This document shows positions 31,018 through 42,163 of a DNA stretch of 64,000 nucleotides, piece by piece. This DNA is from an uncultured Prochlorococcus sp. (GTDB lineage: Bacteria > Cyanobacteriota > Cyanobacteriia > PCC-6307 > Cyanobiaceae). The position numbers and the translations under genes are program-made. Position 1 is the stretch's first letter; each line of letters opens with the position of its first letter. The notes beneath the pieces are model-generated. The model made no database searches. It saw nothing but the letters and a program-made list of their open reading frames with translations, and was not told where the DNA came from. Where the stretch lies: contig CACFAG010000004.1 of assembly GCA_902564235.1 (NCBI GenBank), positions 16,565 to 80,564 of the forward strand, given 5' to 3'.

Positions 31018-31664
31018 ATATCCCAAGAGTAATAATTGTTATAGCATCAAGTCTTGATGGGAGAATTGCATTTCCTAGAGGTGGAGAATCTCATCTTGGA
31101 AGCGATGAAGATAAAAAAATATTAAATCAAAACTTATCAATGGTTGACGCCACCATTTTTGGTTTAGGTACTTTAATAGCTCATCAATCAACTTACCTAG
31201 TTAAAAATCTCACTGATAATGACGATGTAAACATATCAAAAAGCCAACCAATTTCTATAGTTGCTTCAAATAGCAAAAAATTTAAAAGTAATTGGAAATA
31301 CTTTCGTCAACCAATTAGAAGATGGCTAATAAGTTCAAGTAAAGTTGATAACTCGTCGAATAATGAATTCGAGAAAGAACTCTTTTTCGAAGATTCATGG
31401 AAAAAAACTTTAATTTCACTTAAAAAACAAGGGATAAATGATTTAGCTCTGCTAGGAGGTGCAAAACTTATAAATTCATTCATAAAAGAGGATCTAATAA
31501 CAGATATAAAAATTACAATAATTCCACGAATCATTGGAGGTAAATATACATGGATCCCTCCAGAACAAACAAATGCGATTTTTAATCTCAAAAGGCTATG
31601 GGAAATAAAATCAATTAAAAATTTAATGAATAATGAAATCCATGTTCATTACAAAAAGATTTGA
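31014..31664 (+). CDS. RibD C-terminal/dihydrofolate reductase-like reductase (TTG start)
   Basis: VIIVIASSLDGRIAFPRGGESHLGSDEDKKIL, DATIFGLGTL, LALLGGAKLINSFI; overlaps PTPS stop. Confidence 0.85.
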   Translation: MNIPRVIIVIASSLDGRIAFPRGGESHLGSDEDKKILNQNLSMVDATIFGLGTLIAHQSTYLVKNLTDNDDVNISKSQPISIVASNSKKFKSNWKYFRQPIRRWLISSSKVDNSSNNEFEKELFFEDSWKKTLISLKKQGINDLALLGGAKLINSFIKEDLITDIKITIIPRIIGGKYTWIPPEQTNAIFNLKRLWEIKSIKNLMNNEIHVHYKKI

Positions 31665-31681
31665 AATAGTTTCAATAATAA

Positions 31682-32836
31682 ATGAACCAAAAAATACATA
31701 AAGTTGAAGTCAAATTGTCAATTAAGGAAATCTCCAAGGAGATATGGAATGAATTAGCAAATGAAATTAATAATCCATTTTATGAATGGACTTGGATTAA
31801 AAACCTTGAGATGTCTAAAAGTGTTTCAAGAGAAACTGGTTGGCAGCCTCTATATTTTGTTGCTTATAAAAATGAAGAAATACTAGGAATTGCCCCACTT
31901 TTTTTAAAAAATCATAGCTATGGAGAATTCATTTTTGACCAATCATTTGCAAGATTGGCTCAAGAGCTGAATTTAAATTATTACCCTAAATTAATTGGAA
32001 TGAGTCCTTATAGTCCTGTAAATGGATATCAATTTCTTTATAAAAAAAATAAAGACAAGAAAGAAATTACAAATTTACTTATAAACCATATCGAAAGCTT
32101 TGCAATTACAAACAAAATCCTAAGTTGTAATTTTTTATATATTGATGAACGCTGGGGTAACCATCTTAAATCTTTGGGATACTATGAATGGATAAACTCC
32201 AGCAGTGAATGGAGGAGTAATGGAGAAAAAACATTTGACGATTTTCTATCTAGATTTAACTCCAATCAGAGAAAAAATATAAAAAAAGAGAGGAAATCAA
32301 TTACTAAACAAGACATTAAAGTAGAAATTTTTAATGAAGATGATATCAACCAAGAAATCCTCAAAAAAATGCATAATTTTTATGAACAGCATTGTTCGAG
32401 GTGGGGAGTTTGGGGAAGTAAATATCTAACATCTACATTTTTCGAAACACTAGTTGATAATAAAAAAAACCTTTTACTTTTTAGTGCAGCAAAACATGAT
32501 TCAAATGAAATTTTTGCTATGTCGATGTGCGTTAAAAATAAAAACAACTTATGGGGTAGATATTGGGGTAGCCAAGAAGACATATCTAATTTACATTTTG
32601 AATTATGCTACTATCAGCCAATTGAATGGGCGATAAAAAATAATATCCATTTTTTTGATCCTGGAGCGGGTGGTAAACATAAAAGGCGGAGAGGGTTTTT
32701 TGCAAAAAGTTCCATTAGCTTGCTTAAGTGGTTTGACAAAAATATGGAAAATATAATTTATCCTTGGCTAAACGAAGTTAATAAACAAACTGAGACTGAA
32801 ATTGAATTGGAGAATAATTCTATACCCTTTAAATAA
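31682..32836 (+). CDS. FemAB-like/GNAT-related protein (PF04339-type)
   Basis: PLYFVAYKNEEILGIAPLFLKNHSYGEFIFDQSFA; NQRKNIKKERKSI; FDPGAGGKHKRRRGF. Confidence 0.85.
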   Translation: MNQKIHKVEVKLSIKEISKEIWNELANEINNPFYEWTWIKNLEMSKSVSRETGWQPLYFVAYKNEEILGIAPLFLKNHSYGEFIFDQSFARLAQELNLNYYPKLIGMSPYSPVNGYQFLYKKNKDKKEITNLLINHIESFAITNKILSCNFLYIDERWGNHLKSLGYYEWINSSSEWRSNGEKTFDDFLSRFNSNQRKNIKKERKSITKQDIKVEIFNEDDINQEILKKMHNFYEQHCSRWGVWGSKYLTSTFFETLVDNKKNLLLFSAAKHDSNEIFAMSMCVKNKNNLWGRYWGSQEDISNLHFELCYYQPIEWAIKNNIHFFDPGAGGKHKRRRGFFAKSSISLLKWFDKNMENIIYPWLNEVNKQTETEIELENNSIPFK

Positions 32837-32896
32837 ACTATTATTTGGCTTACCAAAGATTATATTAGTAATATAGTTTTTTATTAATTTCTAAGA

Positions 32897-33283
32897 ATGG
32901 ATTCTAATAAAAGTTTAGATGAAAAAATAAAGATTGATAATAATCTATCCAACCGATATATAGGCTTAGATCCAAACGGTTATTTTATTATAAAAGTAGA
33001 TTTAGAGGAAAATAGAATAATTTTGGAGCATTTTTTAAATAACATCGATGAGGAAGGCTATGCGCTTGACCCGGAAACAAATGAACCAATTAAATGCAAC
33101 TCTCAAAATAAAAGAGTTAGTAATGAAGTTTTTAAAGGTATTAGCGCGAAACAACTTGGAATATTGATCACTGAAGAAAGAAATGACTTAATAAGCAGAT
33201 TCGACCATGCTCTATATTTAGGCCGGGAACTACAAAAAGCAGAAGAATGTTTATACAAAAAATTACCCTATATCCAAGATTAA
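32897..33283 (+). CDS. DUF4346-like conserved hypothetical
   Basis: YIGLDPNGYFIIKVDLEENRIILEHF...LYLGRELQKAEECL. Confidence 0.65.
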   Translation: MDSNKSLDEKIKIDNNLSNRYIGLDPNGYFIIKVDLEENRIILEHFLNNIDEEGYALDPETNEPIKCNSQNKRVSNEVFKGISAKQLGILITEERNDLISRFDHALYLGRELQKAEECLYKKLPYIQD

Positions 33284-33347
33284 GAAATTAAACGAAAAAA
33301 TTTAATCTTTTCATCTGATGTTAAATTAAATAAAAATAAAAAAATTA

Positions 33348-33440
33348 ATGAACATCATTTTCTATTTTGCATTTATTGGTTTTGGTTTTGGAGCTGCTTT
33401 CGCATTAGATAAGCTCTTAAGAGCAGTTAAATTAATTTAA
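33348..33440 (+). CDS. PetL-like 30-aa single-TM protein (putative cytochrome b6f subunit), absent from ORF track
   Basis: Translates as MNIIFYFAFIGFGFGAAFALDKLLRAVKLI*; single TM and PetL-like C-terminus KLI. Confidence 0.6.
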   Translation: MNIIFYFAFIGFGFGAAFALDKLLRAVKLI

Positions 33441-33445
33441 AATAA

Positions 33446-34810
33446 CTACAAAATTTTAATAGTCTCTCCATACAAGTCATATTCATCCGCAAAAGAAATA
33501 TTTGCTTCAACAAATTTACCAATATAATTTTTCAAATCAATTTTATCTTTAACAGATAAAATTACAGTTCCGTCAATTTCAGGAGCGAAATTGTAAGACC
33601 GACCTGTTAATTCGTTATTGTCTGATATTTTTTCTACCAAAATCTTCATTTTTGAACCGACATATGTCTGATTTTTATCTTTAGAGATATTTTGTTGTAG
33701 TGAAATAACGTTATCTTTTCTCGCCTTTGCAACCTCTGGGGATACTCTATTTGGTAAATCAAAAGCTGAAGTTCCTTCCTCAGGAGAAAAAATAAACACA
33801 CCTACATGATCAAACTTATTTCTATTCAAAAATTTAAGAAGGTGTTCAAAATGTTCTTTTTTTTCTCCTGGGAACCCAACAATAAGACTAGTTCTTAATA
33901 CAGCAGATGGAATTTCTTCTCTAATTTTGCCCAAAATTGATTCATTTAAAGAAGCCTGCCAAGGTCTATTCATACTCTTCAAAACATCTGGATGACTATG
34001 CTGAAGGGGTAAATCGAAATAGGGTACTATATTTTTTGAATCTTTAAATGCTCTAATAATTTCATCAGTTAAACCAGTTGGATAAGCATAATGTATCCTT
34101 ATCCAAGGAATTAAAACTTTTGAAAGCTCATTCAAAAGTTTAGCTAATGAAGGTTTTCCATAAATATCTTGTCCATAATTAGTTGTTATTTGACTAATTA
34201 GTATGATTTCTTGAATACCCTGTTTTGCAAGAGTTTTAGCCTCTAAAACTATAGATTCTATTGTTCTACTTCTTTGAGGACCTCTCAACTTGGGAATAAT
34301 GCAAAAAGCACATTTATAATCACAACCTTCAGCAATCCGAATATAAGCAACAAACTTTTTTTTATCTACATAACGAGGTGTCACCTCATCTGCAATAAAT
34401 TCAGGTATTTTTGAGACTTCATTAACGATTTCTCCTTTTTCTACTCTATTCAAAACCTTAACTATCTTTTGATAATCTCCTGTTCCAACCAAAGCTTTTA
34501 TTTCAGGTATTTCTTTTAGAAGTTCATCTTTAAAATGCTGAGCCATACAGCCTGCAACTATTACTTCCTTTCCTTGATTTGTATAATCTAGAATTTTTCT
34601 AATTGATTCTTCTCTGGCTGTTTCAATAAAACTGCAAGTATTTACAATAATCACATTTGCATCATTTATATTGCTGTCAACTTCATAACCTTCTTTATCT
34701 AATAAGCCTTGCATATGTTCAGTATCAACAAGATTTTTCTCACAGCCGACATGACTGAATGCAATCTTAGATAGTTTTTTTTCTTTTTCATTGATACTAT
34801 TTTGTTTCAC
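33446..34810 (-). CDS. rimO: ribosomal protein S12 methylthiotransferase
   Basis: [26 protein letters not shown], radical [18 protein letters not shown]. Confidence 0.95.
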   Translation of the reverse strand: MKQNSINEKEKKLSKIAFSHVGCEKNLVDTEHMQGLLDKEGYEVDSNINDANVIIVNTCSFIETAREESIRKILDYTNQGKEVIVAGCMAQHFKDELLKEIPEIKALVGTGDYQKIVKVLNRVEKGEIVNEVSKIPEFIADEVTPRYVDKKKFVAYIRIAEGCDYKCAFCIIPKLRGPQRSRTIESIVLEAKTLAKQGIQEIILISQITTNYGQDIYGKPSLAKLLNELSKVLIPWIRIHYAYPTGLTDEIIRAFKDSKNIVPYFDLPLQHSHPDVLKSMNRPWQASLNESILGKIREEIPSAVLRTSLIVGFPGEKKEHFEHLLKFLNRNKFDHVGVFIFSPEEGTSAFDLPNRVSPEVAKARKDNVISLQQNISKDKNQTYVGSKMKILVEKISDNNELTGRSYNFAPEIDGTVILSVKDKIDLKNYIGKFVEANISFADEYDLYGETIKIL

Positions 34811-34912
34811 AACTTTAAAAAGAATTAAAAGATTTAGCTAGCATTTCGTATACAACTCTCATGCCAAGATAATATTAGGATAGATAACGTAATTAACAAA
34901 CTTTCATTTTGT

Positions 34913-35848
34913 ATGACCCTTAAGACTTCGAACAGAAGAAATAAAAAAGATTTGAAATGGCCAAAAATCATAATCGCAATTCTTAGCACTATTGGCATAG
35001 TTGATACAGGTTCGATTACTTTAAAAAACTGGGGATTATTTACTTCGCTTTCATGCCCAGGAATACAAAATGGCTGTGAAACAGTTTTAAATAGTCCTTG
35101 GGGTACTTTATTTGAAAATAATCAAGTTAATATACCTCTCTCATTGGCTGGATTTATAGCTTATTTATCAATATTAGTTATCACAATAATACTTTCACTT
35201 AATTTAATTTCCCCAAAAGAAAAACTAAGTAAATTTTTATGGTGGTTAGTTTTTCTATTATCTTGTGCGTCATCAACATTTAGCTTTTTATTGATCAATA
35301 TAATGTTTTTTAAAATTCAAGCATATTGCTTTTTTTGTATACTTTCAGCAATTTTATCATTTTCTATATTTATAATTTCTATGATTGGAGCAAAGTTTGA
35401 AAGTAGAGAACCTATGATTTTTAGAGGTTTCATAGTAGCCATTAGTGTTCTACTGGGAGGTCTAATTTGGTCAACAAACGTTGACCCATCTAATGCTATT
35501 GATATTGCAAGACCCACTGAAAATATATCACCGATAATTACCACTTCAAGCTCTCCCCAAAAAGTGAAATTTGCAAAATTTCTAAGTGAAAATAATATTA
35601 TTATGTATAGTGCATACTGGTGCCCGCACTGCCACGATCAGAAACAATTATTTGGTAAGGAAGCAGTTAAAGAATTAAAAGTAGTTGAATGTGCTAAAGA
35701 CGGAAAATATAGTGAATATGAGCTATGCCAAAGCAAAGGAATCAGCGGATTTCCCTCTTGGGAAATAGATGGAGAAATCATTAGTGGTACTAGAGACTTG
35801 AATGAATTAGCCATTAAGACAAGCTATCAAGGAGATACTAATTTTTAA
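34913..35848 (+). CDS. VKOR-thioredoxin fusion (disulfide bond formation)
   Basis: Membrane VKOR region with CPGIQNGCETVLNSPWG and CFFC; C-terminal YWCPHCHDQKQLF. Confidence 0.9.
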   Translation: MTLKTSNRRNKKDLKWPKIIIAILSTIGIVDTGSITLKNWGLFTSLSCPGIQNGCETVLNSPWGTLFENNQVNIPLSLAGFIAYLSILVITIILSLNLISPKEKLSKFLWWLVFLLSCASSTFSFLLINIMFFKIQAYCFFCILSAILSFSIFIISMIGAKFESREPMIFRGFIVAISVLLGGLIWSTNVDPSNAIDIARPTENISPIITTSSSPQKVKFAKFLSENNIIMYSAYWCPHCHDQKQLFGKEAVKELKVVECAKDGKYSEYELCQSKGISGFPSWEIDGEIISGTRDLNELAIKTSYQGDTNF

Positions 35849-37505
35849 TAAATCTTTTTTGAATTTTTTGATCTAACTTTTGTCTAGTATGGCATTCCCA
35901 CTTTTTATCTTTATCTGGAAAATCATCTCTGTAATGCCCTCCTCTACTCTCTTCTCTAAATAAACAAGCTTTTAATAAAGTTATTGTGGTAATTTGTCTA
36001 TTCTTTAAATCAAGTAAAAGATTCAGTGCCCTCCTATTACGCTCACTCAATTTCATTTGTTGATGAAATTCTATTTTTTCAAGAGAACTTAGTAAAGCAT
36101 TTTTTTGTAATTGAGAAATATCATTTTGAATATAATGCAGAAAATTAGTCATATTTACCTTATTTCGAGAGACGCCTAAATTTGACCAACATAGTTTTCT
36201 TAATTCATCGATTTTATCTGCAATTTTAGAGATCTGATCTTCTTTAGGATCTTGAATATCTAACTTTTGCAATAATCTCTCAAATATTACTAATTTAGGA
36301 GGATCATTCAAAACAATTGAAGACATTTTTCTGGCAAAAACAAGGCATTCCATCAGTGAATTGCTTGCCAATCTATTAGCACCATGTACACCGGTTGAAG
36401 CAACTTCTCCTACAGCATATAAGCCTTTTATTGAAGAAGAAGCATTTAAATCAGTTTTTACCCCTCCCATCCAATAGTGAGCTGCGGGAGCTACAGGAAT
36501 AACCTCATTTAAAGGGTTAACACCATAATCCTGACATCGACTTAATATAGTGGGAAATCGCTCTACAATTTTTTCAGGATCAATATATCTAAGATCTAAG
36601 CCAACATGATCAACCTTATTATCTTCCATATTCTTCATAATTGCCCTGCTTACCTGGTCTCTAGTAGCTAAATCACGATTTTTAAGATTTTTAACTGGGC
36701 TTTCACCATTTTTATCAACTAAAATAGCGCCTTCTCCTCTAAGTGCCTCAGATATTAAAAAGCAAGGTGCTCCATAAAATTTCAAAGCAGTTGGATGAAA
36801 TTGAACAAACTCCAAATCTTCAATAGCAGCTCCTGCTTTCCATGCAAGTGCAATTCCTTCTCCAGAGGATTGAGCAGGATTGGTTGTATTAGTAAATAAA
36901 TGCCCACCTCCACCCGTAGCCAAAACAACTGCTCTCGATTTAATCCAATATAAATTTGCGCCATCAAGAACCTGTACTCCTTTACATTCTTCATTATCAA
37001 TAAGAAGTTCAGTTACTCTTACACCCCTACAGTGAAGAATATTTTTTTTATTTTCAACATGATCTTCTAAAACTTCAACTAATGCTCTTCCAGTACGATC
37101 TTTAACATGCAAGACTCTCCTTCGAGAATGAGCTGCTTCTAGTGTAGTAGATAATTCATTAGAATTTTGATCGAAAATCATCCCTAAATTCTGTAATCTA
37201 TGGACACAAGCTGGAGCTTCCTTAACCAGCATTTCTACAGCTTGAAAATCACATAGTCCATCCCCTGCTCTTAAAGTATCATTAGCATGAAGATCGAATG
37301 AATCGTCTTGTCTGATAACAGATGCTATTCCTCCTTGCGCCCATCTACTAGAAGATACCTTGCTAGTGTTTCTATTTAAAAGAAGCACTTTTAAATTTGT
37401 TGGCAATTCAAGGGAAGTCATTAGTCCAGCAGCTCCAGCACCTATAACGATTACATCCCAATCATTTATAGGTATAGGTTCTTGCGAAAATGGGGGCCTA
37501 AGCAT
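35838..37505 (-). CDS. nadB: L-aspartate oxidase
   Basis: VIVIGAGAAGLMTSLEL, RWAQGGIASV, HPTAL, GEVASTGVHGANRLASNSLMECLVF. Confidence 0.95.
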   Translation of the reverse strand: MLRPPFSQEPIPINDWDVIVIGAGAAGLMTSLELPTNLKVLLLNRNTSKVSSSRWAQGGIASVIRQDDSFDLHANDTLRAGDGLCDFQAVEMLVKEAPACVHRLQNLGMIFDQNSNELSTTLEAAHSRRRVLHVKDRTGRALVEVLEDHVENKKNILHCRGVRVTELLIDNEECKGVQVLDGANLYWIKSRAVVLATGGGGHLFTNTTNPAQSSGEGIALAWKAGAAIEDLEFVQFHPTALKFYGAPCFLISEALRGEGAILVDKNGESPVKNLKNRDLATRDQVSRAIMKNMEDNKVDHVGLDLRYIDPEKIVERFPTILSRCQDYGVNPLNEVIPVAPAAHYWMGGVKTDLNASSSIKGLYAVGEVASTGVHGANRLASNSLMECLVFARKMSSIVLNDPPKLVIFERLLQKLDIQDPKEDQISKIADKIDELRKLCWSNLGVSRNKVNMTNFLHYIQNDISQLQKNALLSSLEKIEFHQQMKLSERNRRALNLLLDLKNRQITTITLLKACLFREESRGGHYRDDFPDKDKKWECHTRQKLDQKIQKRFIKN

Positions 37506-38272
37506 TAAACCAATCCACTTAGAGTTGGTTGCATGATGGCTAAAACAATAAAAATACCATCAACAATTAGTGTCGTTTGAATTACATAACTGGAAACTAA
37601 GAGTGCTTTACCACTAGTAGTATTAATTGTCGCAGAATCAAAAATTTCTTTTGAGATAAACCATAGTATAAGTGCAACAAAAACAATAATAGATAATGAT
37701 TTTATATGAATAAGACTCTCTGAGGTTTCTTTAAGAATTAGTGGTGCAGTTTCAGAATCTGCTGCAATAACAAGCCTCCATTGATCCATTATCCCTATTA
37801 AAAATATTGTAATATCAGTAACTGCAGTTCCAAAGAGAGATGATATGTAAAAACTAGAACCAATTTTCCAATTTGTACCAAGTCCAATTAAAGCTAATGG
37901 GAGGACTACAGCCTCAACAGGAATGTGTAGGATAGGAAATGGGCTTAACCAACCCCAAAACAAACATCCACCCAGCCAACTGCCTGACACACCAAGTAAT
38001 AATGAAATTACAATAAACCATTTATTTGAATCTCTCTGATTCAAAACAAATACTCCTAAGAGAATAACAAAAGTAAAACAAAGAGCACTTATTGGTTCGA
38101 ACCTAACCCAAGGAGCTTGCACAAAAATAGGTAAAATTACAAAAAAAGAAGACCACAACCTTAAAGAAATTGGCCTCGACAAAAAAGTGCTTTCATATGA
38201 ATCAACTTTTTGATGCAATTCATAGCTCAATTTATCTTTCACTTCTAGATTTTTTGTAATTAATTCTTTCAA
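37505..38272 (-). CDS. DUF3120-type membrane protein
   Basis: Polytopic membrane protein, WLGGCLFWGWLSPFPILHIPVEAVVLPLAL; abuts nadB. Confidence 0.75.
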   Translation of the reverse strand: MKELITKNLEVKDKLSYELHQKVDSYESTFLSRPISLRLWSSFFVILPIFVQAPWVRFEPISALCFTFVILLGVFVLNQRDSNKWFIVISLLLGVSGSWLGGCLFWGWLSPFPILHIPVEAVVLPLALIGLGTNWKIGSSFYISSLFGTAVTDITIFLIGIMDQWRLVIAADSETAPLILKETSESLIHIKSLSIIVFVALILWFISKEIFDSATINTTSGKALLVSSYVIQTTLIVDGIFIVLAIMQPTLSGLV

Positions 38273-38458
38273 TTAACAAAATTTATCAGGTTGTTTTAAA
38301 TAATTTAAATCGTGGTTTTAAAAACTGCGAATTTTATATTTTAATAAAGTGAAGACCCTTAATTTCAAACCATATTTACTATTTTAAAAGTATTTAATAC
38401 ACTTTGGATCAAATATGAGTTTAGAATGAAAATAAAGAAGAATATCTTAAGTTAAATT

Positions 38459-39868
38459 GTGTGGCAAGAAATTAATTACAAAGAAGATTTAAATGATCAT
38501 CTAGTCCCCAATATTTCTAAAGTAAATCCTGCAGAAATTGAAAGTATCGAAGCTAACTCCATTGCTCAAGAAATAGGATTTGAATCAGGTGATTCCATAA
38601 TTAGTATTAATGGGAAAAAACCTAGAGATCTAATTGATTATCAGATTCTCATTAGTGAAGTAAATTTAAACATATCAGTTTTAGATAAAAATCATGAAAT
38701 CCACAATATAAGTATTGAAAAAGACCAAGACGTCAATTTAGGTATTAATTTTAAAGATGCATTATTTGATTCAATTAAGCAATGCAATAATAGATGTCCA
38801 TTTTGTTTTATTGATCAACAGCCAAGTGGTAAAAGAAAAAGTCTTTACATAAAAGATGATGATTACAGATTAAGTTTTCTTTATGGTTCTTATCTAACTC
38901 TTACGAATTTAAAAAAAGAAGATTGGGATAGAATTTCTACACAAAAACTTTCACCACTTTTTATCTCTGTTCATGCGACTGATCCTGAAACTCGAGAAAA
39001 GTTATTAAAAAATAAAAAAGCAGGAGTAATTCTTGATCAAATCTCCTGGTTTGAAAAAAACTCTATACAAATACATACTCAAATTGTTGTATGTCCAGAA
39101 GTTAATGACGGAGACATACTTGAGAAATCAATTTTTGAACTTGCTAAATTTTACAAAAAAAATTCTCAAACAGTCCTTTCAGTTGCAATAGTTCCTGTAG
39201 GACTTACCAAATTTAGACCTGAAGATGATGGCTTAAAATCGATAAGCTCAGAATATGCGATAAAAACAATCAAACAAGTAGAAAGAATTCAAGCCTTATT
39301 ACAAAATAGTCTTGGAACTCGTTTTTGTTGGCTAGCAGACGAATGGTATCTAATAGCTGGTATAAATTTACCTAGTTACAACTCATACGAAAATATGCCA
39401 CAAGAATCTAATGGAGTGGGCTCGATTAGAAGCTTTCTAAAAACACTAAGTGTGAAGACTAAAAACCTACCCAAAAAAGTAAAAAGTCCAAAAAAAGTTA
39501 GTTGGATTGTTGGCAAACTAGTCTATGAAGCCCTAATACCCTCAGTTAGAAAATTAAATTTGATCGATGGATTGACAGTTAATTTATATGGTCTACCAAG
39601 TACTTATTGGGGACAAGAGCAAGTTGTGACTGGACTTTTAACTGGAGAAGATCTAATTCTTGGCCTGCAAAATAAGGATTTAGGAGAGGCTATTTACATA
39701 CCATCAATAATGTTAAAAATTAATACTGATTTATTTTTAGATGATAAAAATATAAAAGAAGTAGAAAATCAATTAAATACAAAAATTCACGTTCTTGATG
39801 ATTCAAATGATATTATAGATACTTTGATTGGAAAATCGAAAAACCCTGATAATATAAAAAATGCTTAG
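38459..39868 (+). CDS. TIGR03279-type radical SAM/PDZ (DUF512) protein (GTG start)
   Basis: PDZ-like EIGFESGDSIISINGKKPRD; CNNRCPFCFIDQQPSGKRKSLYIKDDDYRLSFLYGSYLTLTN. Confidence 0.88.
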   Translation: MWQEINYKEDLNDHLVPNISKVNPAEIESIEANSIAQEIGFESGDSIISINGKKPRDLIDYQILISEVNLNISVLDKNHEIHNISIEKDQDVNLGINFKDALFDSIKQCNNRCPFCFIDQQPSGKRKSLYIKDDDYRLSFLYGSYLTLTNLKKEDWDRISTQKLSPLFISVHATDPETREKLLKNKKAGVILDQISWFEKNSIQIHTQIVVCPEVNDGDILEKSIFELAKFYKKNSQTVLSVAIVPVGLTKFRPEDDGLKSISSEYAIKTIKQVERIQALLQNSLGTRFCWLADEWYLIAGINLPSYNSYENMPQESNGVGSIRSFLKTLSVKTKNLPKKVKSPKKVSWIVGKLVYEALIPSVRKLNLIDGLTVNLYGLPSTYWGQEQVVTGLLTGEDLILGLQNKDLGEAIYIPSIMLKINTDLFLDDKNIKEVENQLNTKIHVLDDSNDIIDTLIGKSKNPDNIKNA

Positions 39869-41294
39869 AAGAGTAATAAATTCTATCTTATTCTTGCCTC
39901 TTGCTTTATGTATAAAATCTACAAGTGCACAACCTAGCGAAACAAAAAATTATATTGATGCTGTTTTAAAAGAAAAACCAAATAATCTATTTGTTAGTTA
40001 TCGAGAAATAGAAAAAATTATCTTAAATAATCAAGAATTAAAATCATTACAAAAATTAGTTACCTCTGCAAACTTTAATCTTTCGAGTCAAATTGCTCAA
40101 AGATATCCATCCTTAGATTTTCAAGCTAATGGATTGCCAAAATATGTCGCGGGTAAAAATTACAGTAACAAGTCACCCACTTTAAAAACATCACAATTTT
40201 CAGCTAACCCTTCTATAAATATTAAATGGGATTTAATTGATCCCCTTAGAGGATCTGAAATTAAAATTGCCAAGTTAAATTACAATATTGCAAAAAATAA
40301 TTATGAGATTAAGAAAAAAGATTTAATTCAAGAAGCAAGAATGAGATATCACAAGTACCAGAAGTCATATCAAGATATTCAAAATAAAAAATTCACACTT
40401 GATTTATCAATTACGAGTTTAAACAATGCTAAAGCTAAATTAGATGCAGGAATTGGGACAAAATTTGAAGTACTTGAAGCAGAAACCCAACTATCTCGAG
40501 ATAAACAATCCCTTAATGAAAAGAAAATAGAATATGAAATTAATAAATTGTCCCTTAAAGAAATTCTTAATATTAAAGGGAATTTTAATACTAACAATCA
40601 GCAAAATTTAATGGGGTTCTGGAATCATAGATTGAATAAAAATATTAATGAAGGTTTAGATAAAAATCTTTCCTTAAAAAACTCACTTCTTCAAAAATCA
40701 ATCAAAAAGAACCAAGCAAATAGTTTTTTATCTCAAAATAAGCCAAATATTTACATCAGCAACACATTCTCTAGTGCGTTTACCAAGGGTGACTCATTAT
40801 CTGAGATTATTGACTCTGAAGAATCTGGATCTAACTATACAAATACAATAAGCCTAAATTTTGCATGGAGTATTTTTAATGGAGGGCAAAATAAGAAATC
40901 TTACAAATCAAAAATAGCAGATGCAGAAGCCCAAGAATATTCTTACAAAAACCTAAAAAATATTTTGACCACAAACATTAATAAAGCCTATTTAAATCTT
41001 AAATTAAATGAAGGAAAAATAATTTCTTCTCTCAAAGAAATTGAATCCAGTAAAGAGTCAGTAAGACTTGCCAGACTTAGATATGATGTTGGAATATCGA
41101 CTCTCAAAGATGTACTGATAAGACAAAGTGAATTAAGTAATGCAAAATCAAAAAAAATTAATGCTCTTTACAATTACAACTTAAATTTAGATGAATTAGA
41201 AAGATTAACTTTTCTTGAAATAAGTAAAAATTGTGAGAGTAACAATAATAATAAAGTTAAAGATTTAGATTCTATTTGCAATATCCCAAGATGA
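39861..41294 (+). CDS. TolC-family outer membrane efflux protein
   Basis: Signal peptide; QEARMRYHKYQKSYQD; ARLRYDVGISTLKDVLIRQSELS repeats. Confidence 0.88.
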   Translation: MLRRVINSILFLPLALCIKSTSAQPSETKNYIDAVLKEKPNNLFVSYREIEKIILNNQELKSLQKLVTSANFNLSSQIAQRYPSLDFQANGLPKYVAGKNYSNKSPTLKTSQFSANPSINIKWDLIDPLRGSEIKIAKLNYNIAKNNYEIKKKDLIQEARMRYHKYQKSYQDIQNKKFTLDLSITSLNNAKAKLDAGIGTKFEVLEAETQLSRDKQSLNEKKIEYEINKLSLKEILNIKGNFNTNNQQNLMGFWNHRLNKNINEGLDKNLSLKNSLLQKSIKKNQANSFLSQNKPNIYISNTFSSAFTKGDSLSEIIDSEESGSNYTNTISLNFAWSIFNGGQNKKSYKSKIADAEAQEYSYKNLKNILTTNINKAYLNLKLNEGKIISSLKEIESSKESVRLARLRYDVGISTLKDVLIRQSELSNAKSKKINALYNYNLNLDELERLTFLEISKNCESNNNNKVKDLDSICNIPR

Positions 41295-42091
41295 ATCCAC
41301 CAAAGTTAACTAATAACCAATTAAGTGAATTAGATTCTTTATTTGAGTTAGTTAGTCAACGTCAGAAAAAAGATTTTGGAAACATTAGCGCTAGTAATAA
41401 AGCAGATGGATCCTTATTAACCAGTTGTGATTTATGGAGTGATAAAACAATCGTAGATGGACTAGCTTCAATAGCGCCAGGTGAGGGCGTCCTAAGCGAA
41501 GAAGGGGGAAAGTTGATTCCTAACACTAAAGCTTATTGGGTGGTCGATCCACTTGATGGCACAACAAATTTTGCTGCAGGTATTCCTTACTGGTCTATAT
41601 CAGTAGCAAGGTTCTTCGATGGCAAACCGCAATGTTCTTTTTTAATTATCCCTACATTGGGAAAAAAGTTTTTATCCATTAAAGGTGAAGGTGTTTGGTT
41701 GAACAACCGAAAAATAGAGCCTAGCCAGAATAATCACCAAAGTGAATGCATTTCTTTATGTAGTAGGTCTATAAAAATTTTACAAAAAAACCCAAACTCA
41801 GTATTTCCTGGCAAAATCAGACTCTTGGGTGTATCAAGTTTAAATTTAACTAGTGTAGCGATGGGACAAACCTTCGGAGCAATAGAATCAACCCCCAAGA
41901 TATGGGATATTGCAGCGGCATGGCTGCTATTAGAAGAACTCAATTGTTCCATAGAGTGGTTAGAGAGAAATCCTTTAACTTTAGTGTCAGGACAAAACTT
42001 GAGCGATGTAAATTTTCCATTAATTGCTTGTAGATCAATAGAAAAAATTAAAATCTTAAAGCCATGGGGTAATTTATTATTGGATAAATAG
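41291..42091 (+). CDS. inositol monophosphatase family protein
   Basis: LSEEGG, VDPLDGTTNFAAGIPYWSIS, KIWDIAAAWLLLEE; ATGA overlap with tolC-like gene. Confidence 0.92.
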   Translation: MNPPKLTNNQLSELDSLFELVSQRQKKDFGNISASNKADGSLLTSCDLWSDKTIVDGLASIAPGEGVLSEEGGKLIPNTKAYWVVDPLDGTTNFAAGIPYWSISVARFFDGKPQCSFLIIPTLGKKFLSIKGEGVWLNNRKIEPSQNNHQSECISLCSRSIKILQKNPNSVFPGKIRLLGVSSLNLTSVAMGQTFGAIESTPKIWDIAAAWLLLEELNCSIEWLERNPLTLVSGQNLSDVNFPLIACRSIEKIKILKPWGNLLLDK

Positions 42092-42163
42092 TTGCATCAT
42101 AAATAATTAATTGCTTGAAAAATTTCTTAATCAGATAGAATAAAAAACAAATAAAAAAAATAT

